From the NCBI GenBank assembly GCA_027605045.1, contig JAQFWX010000010.1, forward strand, positions 124,001-188,000: 64,000 bases of DNA, given 5' to 3'. This DNA comes from Phallus indusiatus. Lineage: Eukaryota > Basidiomycota > Agaricomycetes > Phallales > Phallaceae. Positions 1-10,319 of this stretch are shown here, one piece after another (within the stretch, counting starts at the first letter, position 1; every line of letters starts with the position of its first letter). The notes beneath the pieces were generated by a model, which had not been told where the DNA came from, did not search any database, and was given only the letters and a program-made list of their open reading frames with translations. Both the position numbers and the translations under genes were made by a program.

Positions 1-1726
1 TGCTATTTTTCATCGCTCCCCGCATCCGACATCACCGCCACTATCGTTTGCTCCCATGGGTACTTTGGATCTTCTAAGATAACCGTTCTCGGAAATGAAA
101 TGGACAACGTGGATTGCGTTAGACTAGAAAACTCTCAAGACAAAATTAAGAAGGCTTGTCAATGGCCGAGGGACGCCAATAGTGACGCGCTTCATTATTC
201 CATTGATGTTTGTCTTCAGAATGTGACCTAGATCGAAGTTTTCTCAAGATATTACATGTTTATCATTCGATCGACTACGTGCTTCTTCCCCCGCTTTAGC
301 TTTACTCGGAGGCCGTCCGTGACTGCATCAAATTCACAAGGTGGTCACCGGGGCCAGTACTGCGATAACCTATCCTAAACAAGACCTTTGACATCGTTAA
401 TATTCTCGCTCATTTCAAATATTACAAGTATCACTATTAGGTTTGGTTTGTTAACAAGGTAAGTCATATTCTTGTCGACTAGCGATTAATCATGTTTTCA
501 TGTATAACTGTTCGTGCCACTCCCGGAATCAATTGCCTGGGTTTCCATGGAACGCAACCGAATGACGTTGATCAAGCACGCACGAGCTCGATCCGAAAAA
601 CTCAGCTTAGGTTTGAATCTTATCAGGTTTTTTACGCCTCGTCGCGTGATTTGGCAAACCTAACTTTTGACTCCGAAGCGACCAGGGCACCAGGCGTTTG
701 GATCTGTTGTCTGTACAGAATGTTAATTTGGATGGAAAAGCTCATGCGCATTTTCTACTTAATGGAAAATACATGGTTTAATTTCTTGACAGATGCTATG
801 AGGAACAATTAGCGGCTGTTAAGGACAATTAAATTTGTCATTTTCCTCTTTTAGAATTGTGGCGCATGCCCCTATGAACTAAGTGCATTTGACTACATCG
901 ATTTCTTTATGGCCAGCACCTCAATTTCCTAATTTAGACTTACGAAAAAGCCCTTTGATTTCAGGTTCATTGTTGTACGACCGTGCTTCCTGCTTCTCAC
1001 CGGTCGTCGCATATATGACTGGTCACTTTTATGACCCGAATAACCCTTTGGACAGCTTTAAAAATACTCTTGTGTCGACTCAAAATTGATATGAAACTCC
1101 TAATTTGATCTAAATCTCGCACGTGAGTGCTTTTCTATAACATAAAAAAATGATATCGGCTGGAAAAACATACCTTCTCACATGTAAAAAGCAAGGCGTA
1201 TTACGCACCACTTACGCGTCGCTGTGGCTTGGCTTATCTTCATTCAGGATCGCCTTTAATTATCCTTTCCTTACAATCTAGATCTAATTTGAACAGTTCT
1301 AAATGGCCAATGTGGGTTTGGGCGGCGGTGCTGATCTCGCTCGACTAATCATCTTCGACCACACCTTTGAAGTCACACAATAAATCGATCGTAAAATACT
1401 CCCACCCTTTCCCCTTTGAGAAATGTGTTACAAAAACCAAGCTGTCCTATTTGTTTTTGAAGCAAGGGCTGGCGTTCCCGAAGGTGGCAAGCGAGGCTTT
1501 GTTGTTCTGTCCTCGGATGGAAATGTGGAAATGACGCGTTACTCACTCCTAAAACACGAGGCAGGTAACACTAGAACCCTGAATATGATGAGAATTAGAC
1601 TGGTCAGCTATACTCACGCTCAGGCCGATCCCCCCTTGACGCATATAAAACCTCGCCCCCCCTCAGCGTTTCAATTCCCCTCATCTTGCCACAAGTCCTA
1701 CTCTTCCGAATTTCATCGCACTAAAC
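1..1726. other. Intergenic upstream region of duplicated copy A
   Basis: No convincing gene is seen. The stretch aligns by eye, with many substitutions and small indels, to about 5968-7523, the equivalent region of copy B. Short ORFs here (for example 492-812) are not conserved in frame between the copies, which argues against coding. A TATA-like element (atataaaa) sits near 1641, about 85 bases before the zinc-finger gene start, and has a matching element at about 7440 in copy B. Confidence 0.6.
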
Positions 1727-3395
1727 ATGCAATCTCCCAAACAAACTAACACTTCCTCTCCCGGAGACTCGTCTTCTCCAACAGAATATTCTCCACCTCG
1801 ATCCGGTTTCTTCAACAATCTCCGGGTACTGTGAGTCTCCACCGCGCCGTTCTCAACTTCTAATAGACATCGTCGATTGACCGAGTTTTAGGGATCACAC
1901 TCAGTTCAAGACTCCTCTCGATGATTTCAACGCCAGCTTACCAGACTACTACGTCGCAAACCCTACTGCGCCCGTCTATGATCCAGCCTTATCGGTATCT
2001 GGGTGGCAAGGCTATCATCAGGCCGCCGGTCAACTCGAAAACCCCGAAGCGACCGTATACAACTCGTGGGAATGGAACAACAGGTAAGCTACTAGTTGTT
2101 TTGAAGAGTTGACGGCGTTTTATGAATTAACAAACCTCTATTATCATAGTTACACACCGTATCCAGACCCGTATCAACCTACCATGCCACAAGACCAATA
2201 CTTTGTGCCACAGGACTGGTACGTTATAGTTAATTTGATTACATTGCGATTTAACAAAAGTTTAGGAATATACCCTCAAGGAGTCAGTACGACACTTCTT
2301 ATATAGGATATTCTAATCCGTCCTTACACAGCACAAGGCAGGAGTTGAATGTGTGAGTTCGTTTATTGAATGGCATATAAACACAGATTCTAATTACAGC
2401 GTCGTAGAAATTCACATTTCGACTCCTGCACACGATTGCATAAAGATCACATAAACATGGGCGCGCTGAATTGCGACGCCCCTTCTGTATATGTGATGCA
2501 ACAGAACCAGGAGCCGGGTAGTCTCAATACTTCCGGCTACTATATACCGACGCAAAAAAAATCCGAATTTATTACGCCTTCGCAAGAATTTGACGTGTAT
2601 TATTATACCCAACTTGCGAGGGAAACTCAGCGGTCTGACCACGTCTCATTACCGGTTAGCTCAACACCGGTTATAACGCCATTTCCGTTCTCCACCCTTC
2701 ATCCAACCATAGTCCACCCCACTTCTGTCGCTGCACCCTCAGTTTTTGTTCCCGTTTCCAATCCGGCTCCGTTACGCACTCCACGCACTCCTGTTTCTTC
2801 ATTCCCATCGTCCTTACCGACATCCCAGCTTATACAACTACGTCCTGCCCCGGTATTACCTGAACCAAAGAAAAAACGGGTGCACCAGCCGCGAAAGCCA
2901 GCACCGGCCAAGGTAAAGAAGTCAAACGGTCGCGGTCTCTCAAACGGAAGACCCCAACCTAAGAGCGCACAATGGTTAAACAAGTATATGCCTCGAGGAG
3001 ATCGGTGTACGCTCTGCCAGCGAGGTCCAGAATGTGATAGATTGGATCGCCGACTCGAACACCTAGTCTCAACGCACATATTGCAAGTGGTCAAAAACGT
3101 CGAGACTTTTAATGCTGATCACTTTGGAATTTCAAAGGGAAATTTAATCAGCACAAAAGTGCAGTTTGACCTAGCTCGACAATATGTTGCGCTTCTCAAA
3201 TGTTCCTTTTGTGGACCGGATAATAGTTTGGTAATTAGAAAAGGTTACTTCAAGAAGCATTTGGATGGCTCTCACCAGGACGTCTTGGGCAATATCCGGG
3301 ATCTAGAAGATAAACGGGTTCAAGAGGTAATGAAGCCAAAGGAAGGATTTTATGACTTTTCAGACGAGTTTTTGTATAAGTTTTTTCATGTATAA
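1727..3395 (+). CDS. Two-zinc-finger protein, copy A (open gene)
   Basis: I do not recognise a named family. Five exons join in frame (1727-1830, 1892-2083, 2150-2218, 2266-2350, 2400-3395) to give 481 residues. The N-terminal half is Tyr/Pro/Asn-rich, then Ser/Pro/Thr-rich. A basic stretch (PKKKRVHQPRKP, about residues 305-330) looks like a nuclear localisation signal. Two C2H2-like fingers follow. The first has CTLC and a later HLVSTH (about residues 355-378); the second has CSFC, then HLDGSH (about 417-442). The start ATG lies just downstream of a TATA-like box, and intron borders are conserved in copy B. A nuclear nucleic-acid-binding or regulatory role is inferred only from the fingers and the basic patch. 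Of the two copies this is the one with an uninterrupted frame. Confidence 0.75.
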
Positions 3396-4200
3396 TAGCG
3401 CAAATCATGTACATAGGAGCGAGTGCTCACCTCTGGTTTTATTTTCCTCATCTTGTCTGTAGGAGGATGTCATTGTAAGCGAGTAGAAATCGATAAAAGA
3501 TGCCACGTCACAAATGTGACTGTACCTTCCCTATTTTTATAGGTGTAAACTTTTCTTTCATCCGTTCCACCAGAAATGCCATTTTTTTCCCCGATTGGCT
3601 ATTTGACATCATCGATGAAGTGCTTTAAAAAAACTCACTTTCACCAAAATTGACACAGATGAAAGCGGATGAAGGTTCGTCCCACAAACTGGTTTGGTCT
3701 CGAGGTCATGACGAAGCTACATAACAAAGCCTCATGTCCAAAGACCTGTTATGGTCCGCGCATGCGTTGACAATACATCGCACTCTCGCTAGATCCGGAT
3801 AATAACTCGTCATCTCAGGGCCACCTGGAAGCCATGGCAAAAGGCACAGAAGGCCGCAGCACGCTGTTTCTAGGCAGTTTAGAGGTGTTTTTCCGCTTCT
3901 TTACTCCTTATCAATGCGCGTGGATATAATTAATCAGCGCAGAACGTACAATGTTTGAGTCTGATTCCGCCCAAACTGTGAAAAAATACATCTGAACAGC
4001 GTTGTAATCATTTCAAGTCTTCGCGTATGATAGAAAGACCTCAATTTGAAACTCGTGTAAAGCTTGAACCTTGTTTGTACAGAGCATTTACAGTTTCAAT
4101 CTCGCTCCTGTTTTTTGGCCGTTGTGGAGCAAAGCTTGGGGTGTTATGGGAACAATCCATATTAAGATACATGATACACAGATCGGCTACATGAATATAC
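3396..4200. other. Intergenic region between zinc-finger gene A and eIF5B relic
   Basis: No gene is supported. The sequence aligns to about 9168-10319 of copy B but lacks the roughly 340-base GC-rich segment found there. It probably holds the 3' untranslated ends of two convergent genes. Confidence 0.5.
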
Positions 4201-5275
4201 TCAAGATATTCCAGGACGCTAATAACCAGGTTAATTTCATGCTCGTATTCAATAAAAAGAGAATGATGCCTACTGCTTTCAAACTTTTAATCAATTGCCA
4301 TTCCTCCCTTGAAACGTCCACCCTAAATGATTCCTGTACGACTCGATATCAGCAGTTATCATAGTAAATAGAATCCAAACTCACCTCAAAACATCGATAC
4401 TCTGTCGTGTCACTTGACTCAATGTCTCATCCTTTTCATCGAAATGTCGTCCAAACATTTCGCCGATTCGTAAACTGCATGTTCAATTTTGACAGCGACA
4501 CCACTGCCTTGCTGAGACTTCTTCACAGTCCAGCGTATCTCTATTTAGTAAACGAACAATTATCATTATCGAAAGAACCTTACCTCCATCGATTTGTGGT
4601 TAATTTCCAACGAAGTGCTAGGGCATGATCAGTACTTTTCAGAGCGTGACAAGCGGAAGACGTACATTTTCGCTAGACAAATTACTTCTGTGTTTGTCTG
4701 AGGATCAGTTTTAACTACACATGGCGAAGTTCCAACACGCAGTGATCCGTCGAGGATATCCACCCCAAGACCAGCTTCATCCTCTTGTATATTTGTTTGA
4801 CGAATCTATCGTTTATTACCAATATCACGAAAGAAAGGATAGGTCCAAAGGAAACATACATTATCCAGAAGCTTCGTTTTCCCTGTATCGACATGATCAA
4901 GATTACAGCAAATGGGACTTTGTAAATCGTCTTGCTACGCGCTGCCAGAGCTTTTGACGTCATTCAGTTGCCTCTGTTTTTCTTTGGGCCACTTGTTTTT
5001 AAGTGGAAGTCATACCGTCCTCAAAATCGGATTCGGATGAGCTTTCTTCAGAGTCAGAGTCACCTTCAGAATCATCTTCGGAGCCTTCTGATGGAACTGT
5101 CCGAGTCTTCAGGCGGTGCGGCCGCAGTAGGTTTAGCTGCATAAGTGGAAGCGGGTTTAACTGCAGCAGAAGTAGGAGCGGGTTTAGCTGCAGGAGCTGA
5201 TAGTGAAATAACAAAAGCATACCAGTACTCATCGTCATCTTGCTTTTCCTTGCCCTTTTTCCCTTTTGATGGCAT
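4201..5275 (-). pseudogene. eIF5B relic, internally deleted (copy A)
   Basis: This is a broken second copy of the intact eIF5B at 10320-14909. The first exon (MPSKGKKGK..., ATG at 5275-5273), the acidic Ser/Asp/Glu stretch and the exon just before the GTPase domain are kept. The last C-terminal exons are also kept, ending in a stop at 4201-4203. Two blocks are missing. One corresponds to about 12920-14840 of the intact gene, the Lys/Glu-rich N-terminal region. The other corresponds to about 10895-12500, nearly all of the GTPase and beta-barrel domains, including the segment after the GHVDTGKT P-loop. A functional eIF5B cannot come from this locus. A short Lys-rich peptide of about 67 residues remains open from the old start codon. 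Confidence 0.85.
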
Positions 5276-5296
5276 ATTAATGTCCTTGTTAAATTA

Positions 5297-5967
5297 TAGC
5301 TTTTGAAGTCATTTTGGTTCCAGTAAGTTTCGGCGCTGAGATGGAATATATGGGCTACCGCAAATCCGCCCATCCTCTTGAAGCTGCCCTTTTATTCACT
5401 GTCGCAATGAACACGCATTTCCCCAGACTCTCACAAACTGCGGTACGGAACTTGTCTTCTCCTCCGGAGATTGCAACTGTTAGAACACGCTTCACCCATG
5501 GTTCGTCTGTGACTCGGATATCACCTAACGAGGGCGAAAAGTCGTATCAAAATCCCAAATTTAGAAGGAAATCTCACCTGCAGAATGTATATCGTAATCC
5601 CCATGATTCGAACTTGCAAAGACAACATGAGAGCACCGAAGTCACGGCAGGCGGCCATGACGACCATAAGGGACTTGGTAATGCTCGAGTCCAACCAGCA
5701 AGGCCGCGCAAGTTTGGTGCCGTTTTATTGATGAGTTTGGCTCGATAACGTCGTGCCACCTGACGCGATTCATCAATTCGTCTCCTGTTCTTTAATCAAA
5801 ACTTCTGATAGTGCATCAAGAAAATCTAAAGAATTGGAAGCTAGGGCGGTCGGTCTTGTTCTGATGACTACGATGAAAATCTTGGGAATTTTCTCTTCGT
5901 AACGGCCTCGCTTTCGAACAATCCGACCACCTATTGCACGACATATTATGATTTTATTCATTGGCTC
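5297..5967 (-). pseudogene. Decayed unidentified coding sequence between duplication copies
   Basis: This 0.67 kb wedge matches neither side of the duplication. On the minus strand it reads like protein but is broken. A frame from about 5774 (MNRVRWHDVIEPNSS...) runs to a TGA near 5658 (reading ...GRHGRLP, stop, LRCSHVVFASSNHG...). It then continues across a plausible GT-AG intron into a clean stretch containing DEPWVKRVLTVAISGG and ending at a stop near 5353. A second ORF (5773-5961) lies just upstream in another frame. I cannot assign a family. The in-frame stop and frame change suggest a decaying gene fragment; alternatively it could be an active gene whose splicing I have misread. Confidence 0.4.
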
Positions 5968-7523
5968 TTGTTACTTTCATCACTCCCCGCATCCTACATC
6001 ACCGCTACTAGTCACGGTATCGTTTGCTCGGGCTGTGGGTGCTTTCGATCTTCTCAGGTAACAATCCGTTCTCGGAAATGAAATGGACAACGTGGATTGC
6101 ATGAAGCCAAAAAAAACTCTCAAGATAAAGGTTGCGTTTGAGGGATGCCAATGGTGACGTGCTTCATTTCACTGATGAGGCTTATGACTACGCTAAGTAG
6201 ACCGAAGATGTTACATGTTTATCATTCGGTCAATTATGTGCTGCTTCGATGACTTAAACTTTACCTTTGGCTCGGAGGCTCTCGGAGGCCGTCCGTGATT
6301 GCATCAAAGTTCAGTGTCCAGGACCAATATTGCGATAACTTACGCTAACAAAACCTTTGGCATCGTTAATATTCTCCCTCAGTCTCACACGTTATAAGAG
6401 CCATTACCAGGCCTAGTTTGTCAACAAGGTAAGTCATATTCTTGTAGACCAGTGATTTATCATGTTTTCATGTACAACCTTTCGTGCCACTGCTGGAATC
6501 AATCGCCTGGGTCGCCATGGAGCGCAACCGACTCATGACGTTGATCAAACATGCACGAGCTAGATCCGGAAAACTCAGTTTAGGTTCGAATCTTATCAGG
6601 TTTTTATGCCTCGTCGCATGGTTTGGCAAACCTAACTTTTGACTCCGAAGCGACCAGGCGTTTGGATTCGTATTTTGCACAGAATGAATGTCAATCATGG
6701 TTTGATTTCTTGATAGATGCTATTAGGAGCGGTTAACGGCCGTTCAGGACAACTAAATCCGTCATTTTCCTCTTTAGAATGTGAAGCATATCCCTATGAA
6801 CTGAGAACATTTGACTACTATTTCTTTCTGGCCAACGCCTTGGCCTCAACCCCCTAATCCGGTATTACGAAGGTGCCTTTGATTTTTTATGTCCGCGCTT
6901 CCTACTTCTCGCCGTATGACCCGAACACCCCTTCGGATAGTTTTAAAAATACTCTTGTGTCGACCCAATGCACAAGATTGATATGATCCTCCTAATAGGT
7001 CGTAAGTCTTGCACGTGAGTGCTATTCTATAACATATATGATATTGGCTAGAAAAACATACCTTCTCATTAGCCTCGAGACCAGGCTACCTTCTCATATG
7101 TGAAAAGCAAGGCGTATTGCACACCACTTATGCATAGCTGTGACTAGGTTTATCTTTATCCAAGATCGTTTTTAATTATTTCTTACAATCTAGATCTATG
7201 GACAGTTCTAAGTTTTGCTTCCATGGCCAGTGTGGCTTTGGAGAGCGGTGCAGATCTCGACTGATCATCTTTGAGCACATTTTTTCAGTCGCGCAATAAA
7301 TCGATCCTGGAATAGGTGACAAGCGAGGTGTGGAAATGACGCGTTACTCACTCGTAAAACGCGAACACTAGAGGCTTGGATATGATGAGAGTTAGACAGG
7401 TCAGCCATACTCACGCCCTGGCCGTTTCCCTTCCTGAAGCATATAAAACCTTGGACCCGCTCCCCAGCTATTCAATCCCCCTCGTCTTGCCACAAGCACT
7501 CTTCTCATTCGATTGCACTAAAA
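5968..7523. other. Intergenic upstream region of copy B
   Basis: This is the second copy of the region at 1-1726. Homology begins near 5968 (cactccccgcatcctacatc against cgctccccgcatccgacatc near the left edge). No ORF is conserved between the copies. Confidence 0.6.
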
Positions 7524-9167
7524 ATGCATTCTCCTGCTCGTATCGACACTTACTCTGCCGAAGACTTGTTCTCCCAAACTGAACATTCACCAAACCAAAC
7601 CAGGTTGTTCAATGGCCTTCGGGCGTTGTGAGTATCTTCACCACTGTTTGGTATACGCATCAATTGACCTGGTTTTAGGGATCGCACCAGGCTCAGGACG
7701 TCCCTCGATGATTTCAATGCTAGCCTGTCAGACTACTGCGTAGCAAACGCCCCCGCGCCCGTCTATGACCCAGCCTTAATTGTGGTTGGGTGCGAAGGCT
7801 ATCATCAGGCCGGTCAACTCGAATACTCCGGGGCGACCACTTATAACACGTGGAAAAGACACGACAGGCAAGTCAATCTTGGAAAGTTGACGATAATTCC
7901 TGGGTTAACAAATTCTATTAGCTACTCACAGTATCGAAACTCGTATCCACTCGCCGTACCACAAGATCAATACTTTGTGCCACAGGACTGGTACGTTATA
8001 GCTAATTTGATTACATTGTGATTTCCCAAAAGCTTATGAACGTTTCCTCAATGAGTCACTACTACTCTTCTTATATAGGGTATTCTAATCCGTCCTTACA
8101 CAGCACAAGGCAGGAGTTGAATGTGTGAGTTCGTTTATTCATGGCATAGAAGCACACATTCTAATTACAGCGTCGTAGAAACTCACATTTCGACTCCTTA
8201 TGTCTCTTGAACGTAGTAAACATAAACACGGGCGCGCTGAATTGCGACTCCCCTTCCGTATATGTGATGCAACAGACTCAGGAGCCGAGCGATTTCAACG
8301 CTTCCGGCTACTATATACCAACACAGAAACAATCCGATTTTATTACGGCGCCACAAGGATCTGGTGTGTATTATTATCCAACTTGCGAGAGAAACTCAGC
8401 GTTTTGAGCATATCTCACCACCGGTTATAGCGACGTCTCCGTTCTCCGCCCTTCATCCAGATCCTACCATACCCCACCCTACTTCCGTCTCTTATGAAAC
8501 ATCATTTCCTGTGCCTGTTTCCAACCCAACTTCGTTGCCTACTCCACCTGCTCCTATTTCTTCATTCCCACCGTCCCTACCGTCATCCCAGCTCATACAA
8601 CTACTTCCTGCGCCGGCATTGCGCGAGCCTTCAAAGAAAAAACGGGTGCACCAACCCCAATCGCGAAAACCAGCTCCTGCCAGGGCAAGGAAGCCAAACG
8701 CTCGCAGTCTTCCAAACGGAAGATCTCCAGCTAAAAGCGTACAATGGTTGAACAAGTATATGCCCCGGGGAAGTCGGTGTACACTCTGCCAGCGAGGTCC
8801 TGATTGCGACAGACTAGATCGCCGCCTTGAACACCTGGCATCAACTCACATATTGCAAGTGGTTAAAAATGTCGGGACTTTTGATGCTGATCACTTTGGA
8901 ATTTCGAGGGGAAATCTAATCAGTACGAAAGCGCAATTTGACCTTGCTCGACAATATGTTGAGACACTCCAATGTTCTTTTTGTGAGTTGGAAAATAGTT
9001 TGGTAATTAGAAAAGGCTATTTCAAGAAGCATTTGGATGGCTCTCACCAGGACGTTTTGGGCAGCATGCGAGATCTAGAAGAGAAACGGGTCGAAAAGGT
9101 AATGAAGCAGAACGAAGGATTTTATGACTTTGCAGATGAATTCCTGTATATGTTTTTTCATGTATAA
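7524..9167 (+). pseudogene. Two-zinc-finger gene, copy B (frameshifted)
   Basis: This is a paralogue of 1727-3395 with the same five-exon layout. Copy A reads tattattatacccaac where copy B reads tattattatccaac near 8371-8380. The two-base loss shifts the frame, so the upstream frame stops at 8407 (...CERNSAF). The downstream part is still open to 9167 and keeps both fingers (CTLC...HLASTH and CSFC...HLDGSH), the KKKRVHQ basic patch and the C-terminus. Exon 2 ends at AG|GCAAGT, a GC-AG type donor where copy A has GTAAGC. The intron-3 acceptor used by copy A (tttag) is lost; a gag acceptor 30-odd bases downstream would keep the frame. Either the gene is dead or a shorter product is made. Conservation of the finger region shows that the decay is recent. 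Confidence 0.7.
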
Positions 9168-10319
9168 TAGCGCAAATCATGTACATAGGAGCGAGTGCTC
9201 ACCTCTGGTTTTATTTATGTTATCTCGTCTGTCGTTGTAAACGAGTAGCAATCGATAAAAGAGTCCACGTCACGTCACAGATGTGACTATAACTTGCCCA
9301 TTTTTATAAATGTAAACTTTTCTTGCATCCGTTCCACCAGGAATGTTATTTTATTTTCCCTCCCTGATTGGTTGCTTGGCATCATCGATGAAGTACTTTT
9401 AAAAAAAGACTCACTTCCAGCCTCGTCAGACGCTCTGTCGCTGCTCAGGATGAGCCCTGTGGAAGGGGAAGAAGCCGACAGGCTCGATGCGCGGTGGGAG
9501 GTGCTCGGGCGGGTCCTCCCTCCGCGACTGGGCTCCCCCGAAGCTCGCGAACAGGCGATGCATGCAAACACACGCTAACGTGATCACCAATGCTGGGGGT
9601 AGGTGGGCGGGAAAGAAAGTTTGCGAGAGAGGATGTGAATCGAGGAGACACGAGATGTCTGCCGCGCTGGGCAAAGGAAGAGAGTCAACAGACGGTGCAG
9701 CCGCGACGGCGCTCTCTGCTCGGCTGGATGAGTGTGCCGCGTTGCGGCACTGCTATTTCACCAAATTTGACACGGATGAAGTCGGATGAAGGTTCATGTC
9801 AGGAGCCTGTTTGACGAACCTGATCTGGTCTCGAGAAACTACATAACAAAGCCTCATGTCCAAAAGACATGTCATGGTCTGCGCATGCGTTAACAATACA
9901 TCGCACTCTCGCTAGATCCGGACGGTAACTCGCCATCTCAGGGCCACCTGAACGCCATGCAAAAGGCACACAAAGCCGCAGCACGCTGTTTTGAAGGTTT
10001 TTTTAAAACCTTTGGTATTTATCGATGCTTGAATATGATTATAGCCAAATTAATCAGCCCACAACGTGGAATTTGAGTCGGATTCCGCCCAAACTGTGAA
10101 AGAGTATATCTGAGCAGTGGTAATCATTCCAAGTCTTCGCGTGTATGATAGGAAGACTTCAATTCGAACCACATTTCTACATAGTAAAGCTTGATCATGT
10201 CTATACAGAGCATTTGCAATTTGATCTCACTCCTTTTTTTCAATTGGTTGCAGAACAAAACTTGGGGGAACAATGCGTATTAAGATACATGATATAAAGA
10301 TCGGGCTACATGAGTATAC
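9168..10319. other. Intergenic region of copy B with GC-rich insertion
   Basis: The flanks align to 3396-4200. A GC-rich stretch at about 9417-9757 has no counterpart in copy A (see findings). ORFs here lie inside that stretch on both strands and look like products of high GC rather than genes. Confidence 0.6.

Noticed and set aside
492..812. 106-codon ORF upstream of zinc-finger gene A
   Set aside because: The aligned region of copy B (about 6470-6720) has indels and stops in that frame, and codon use looks random.
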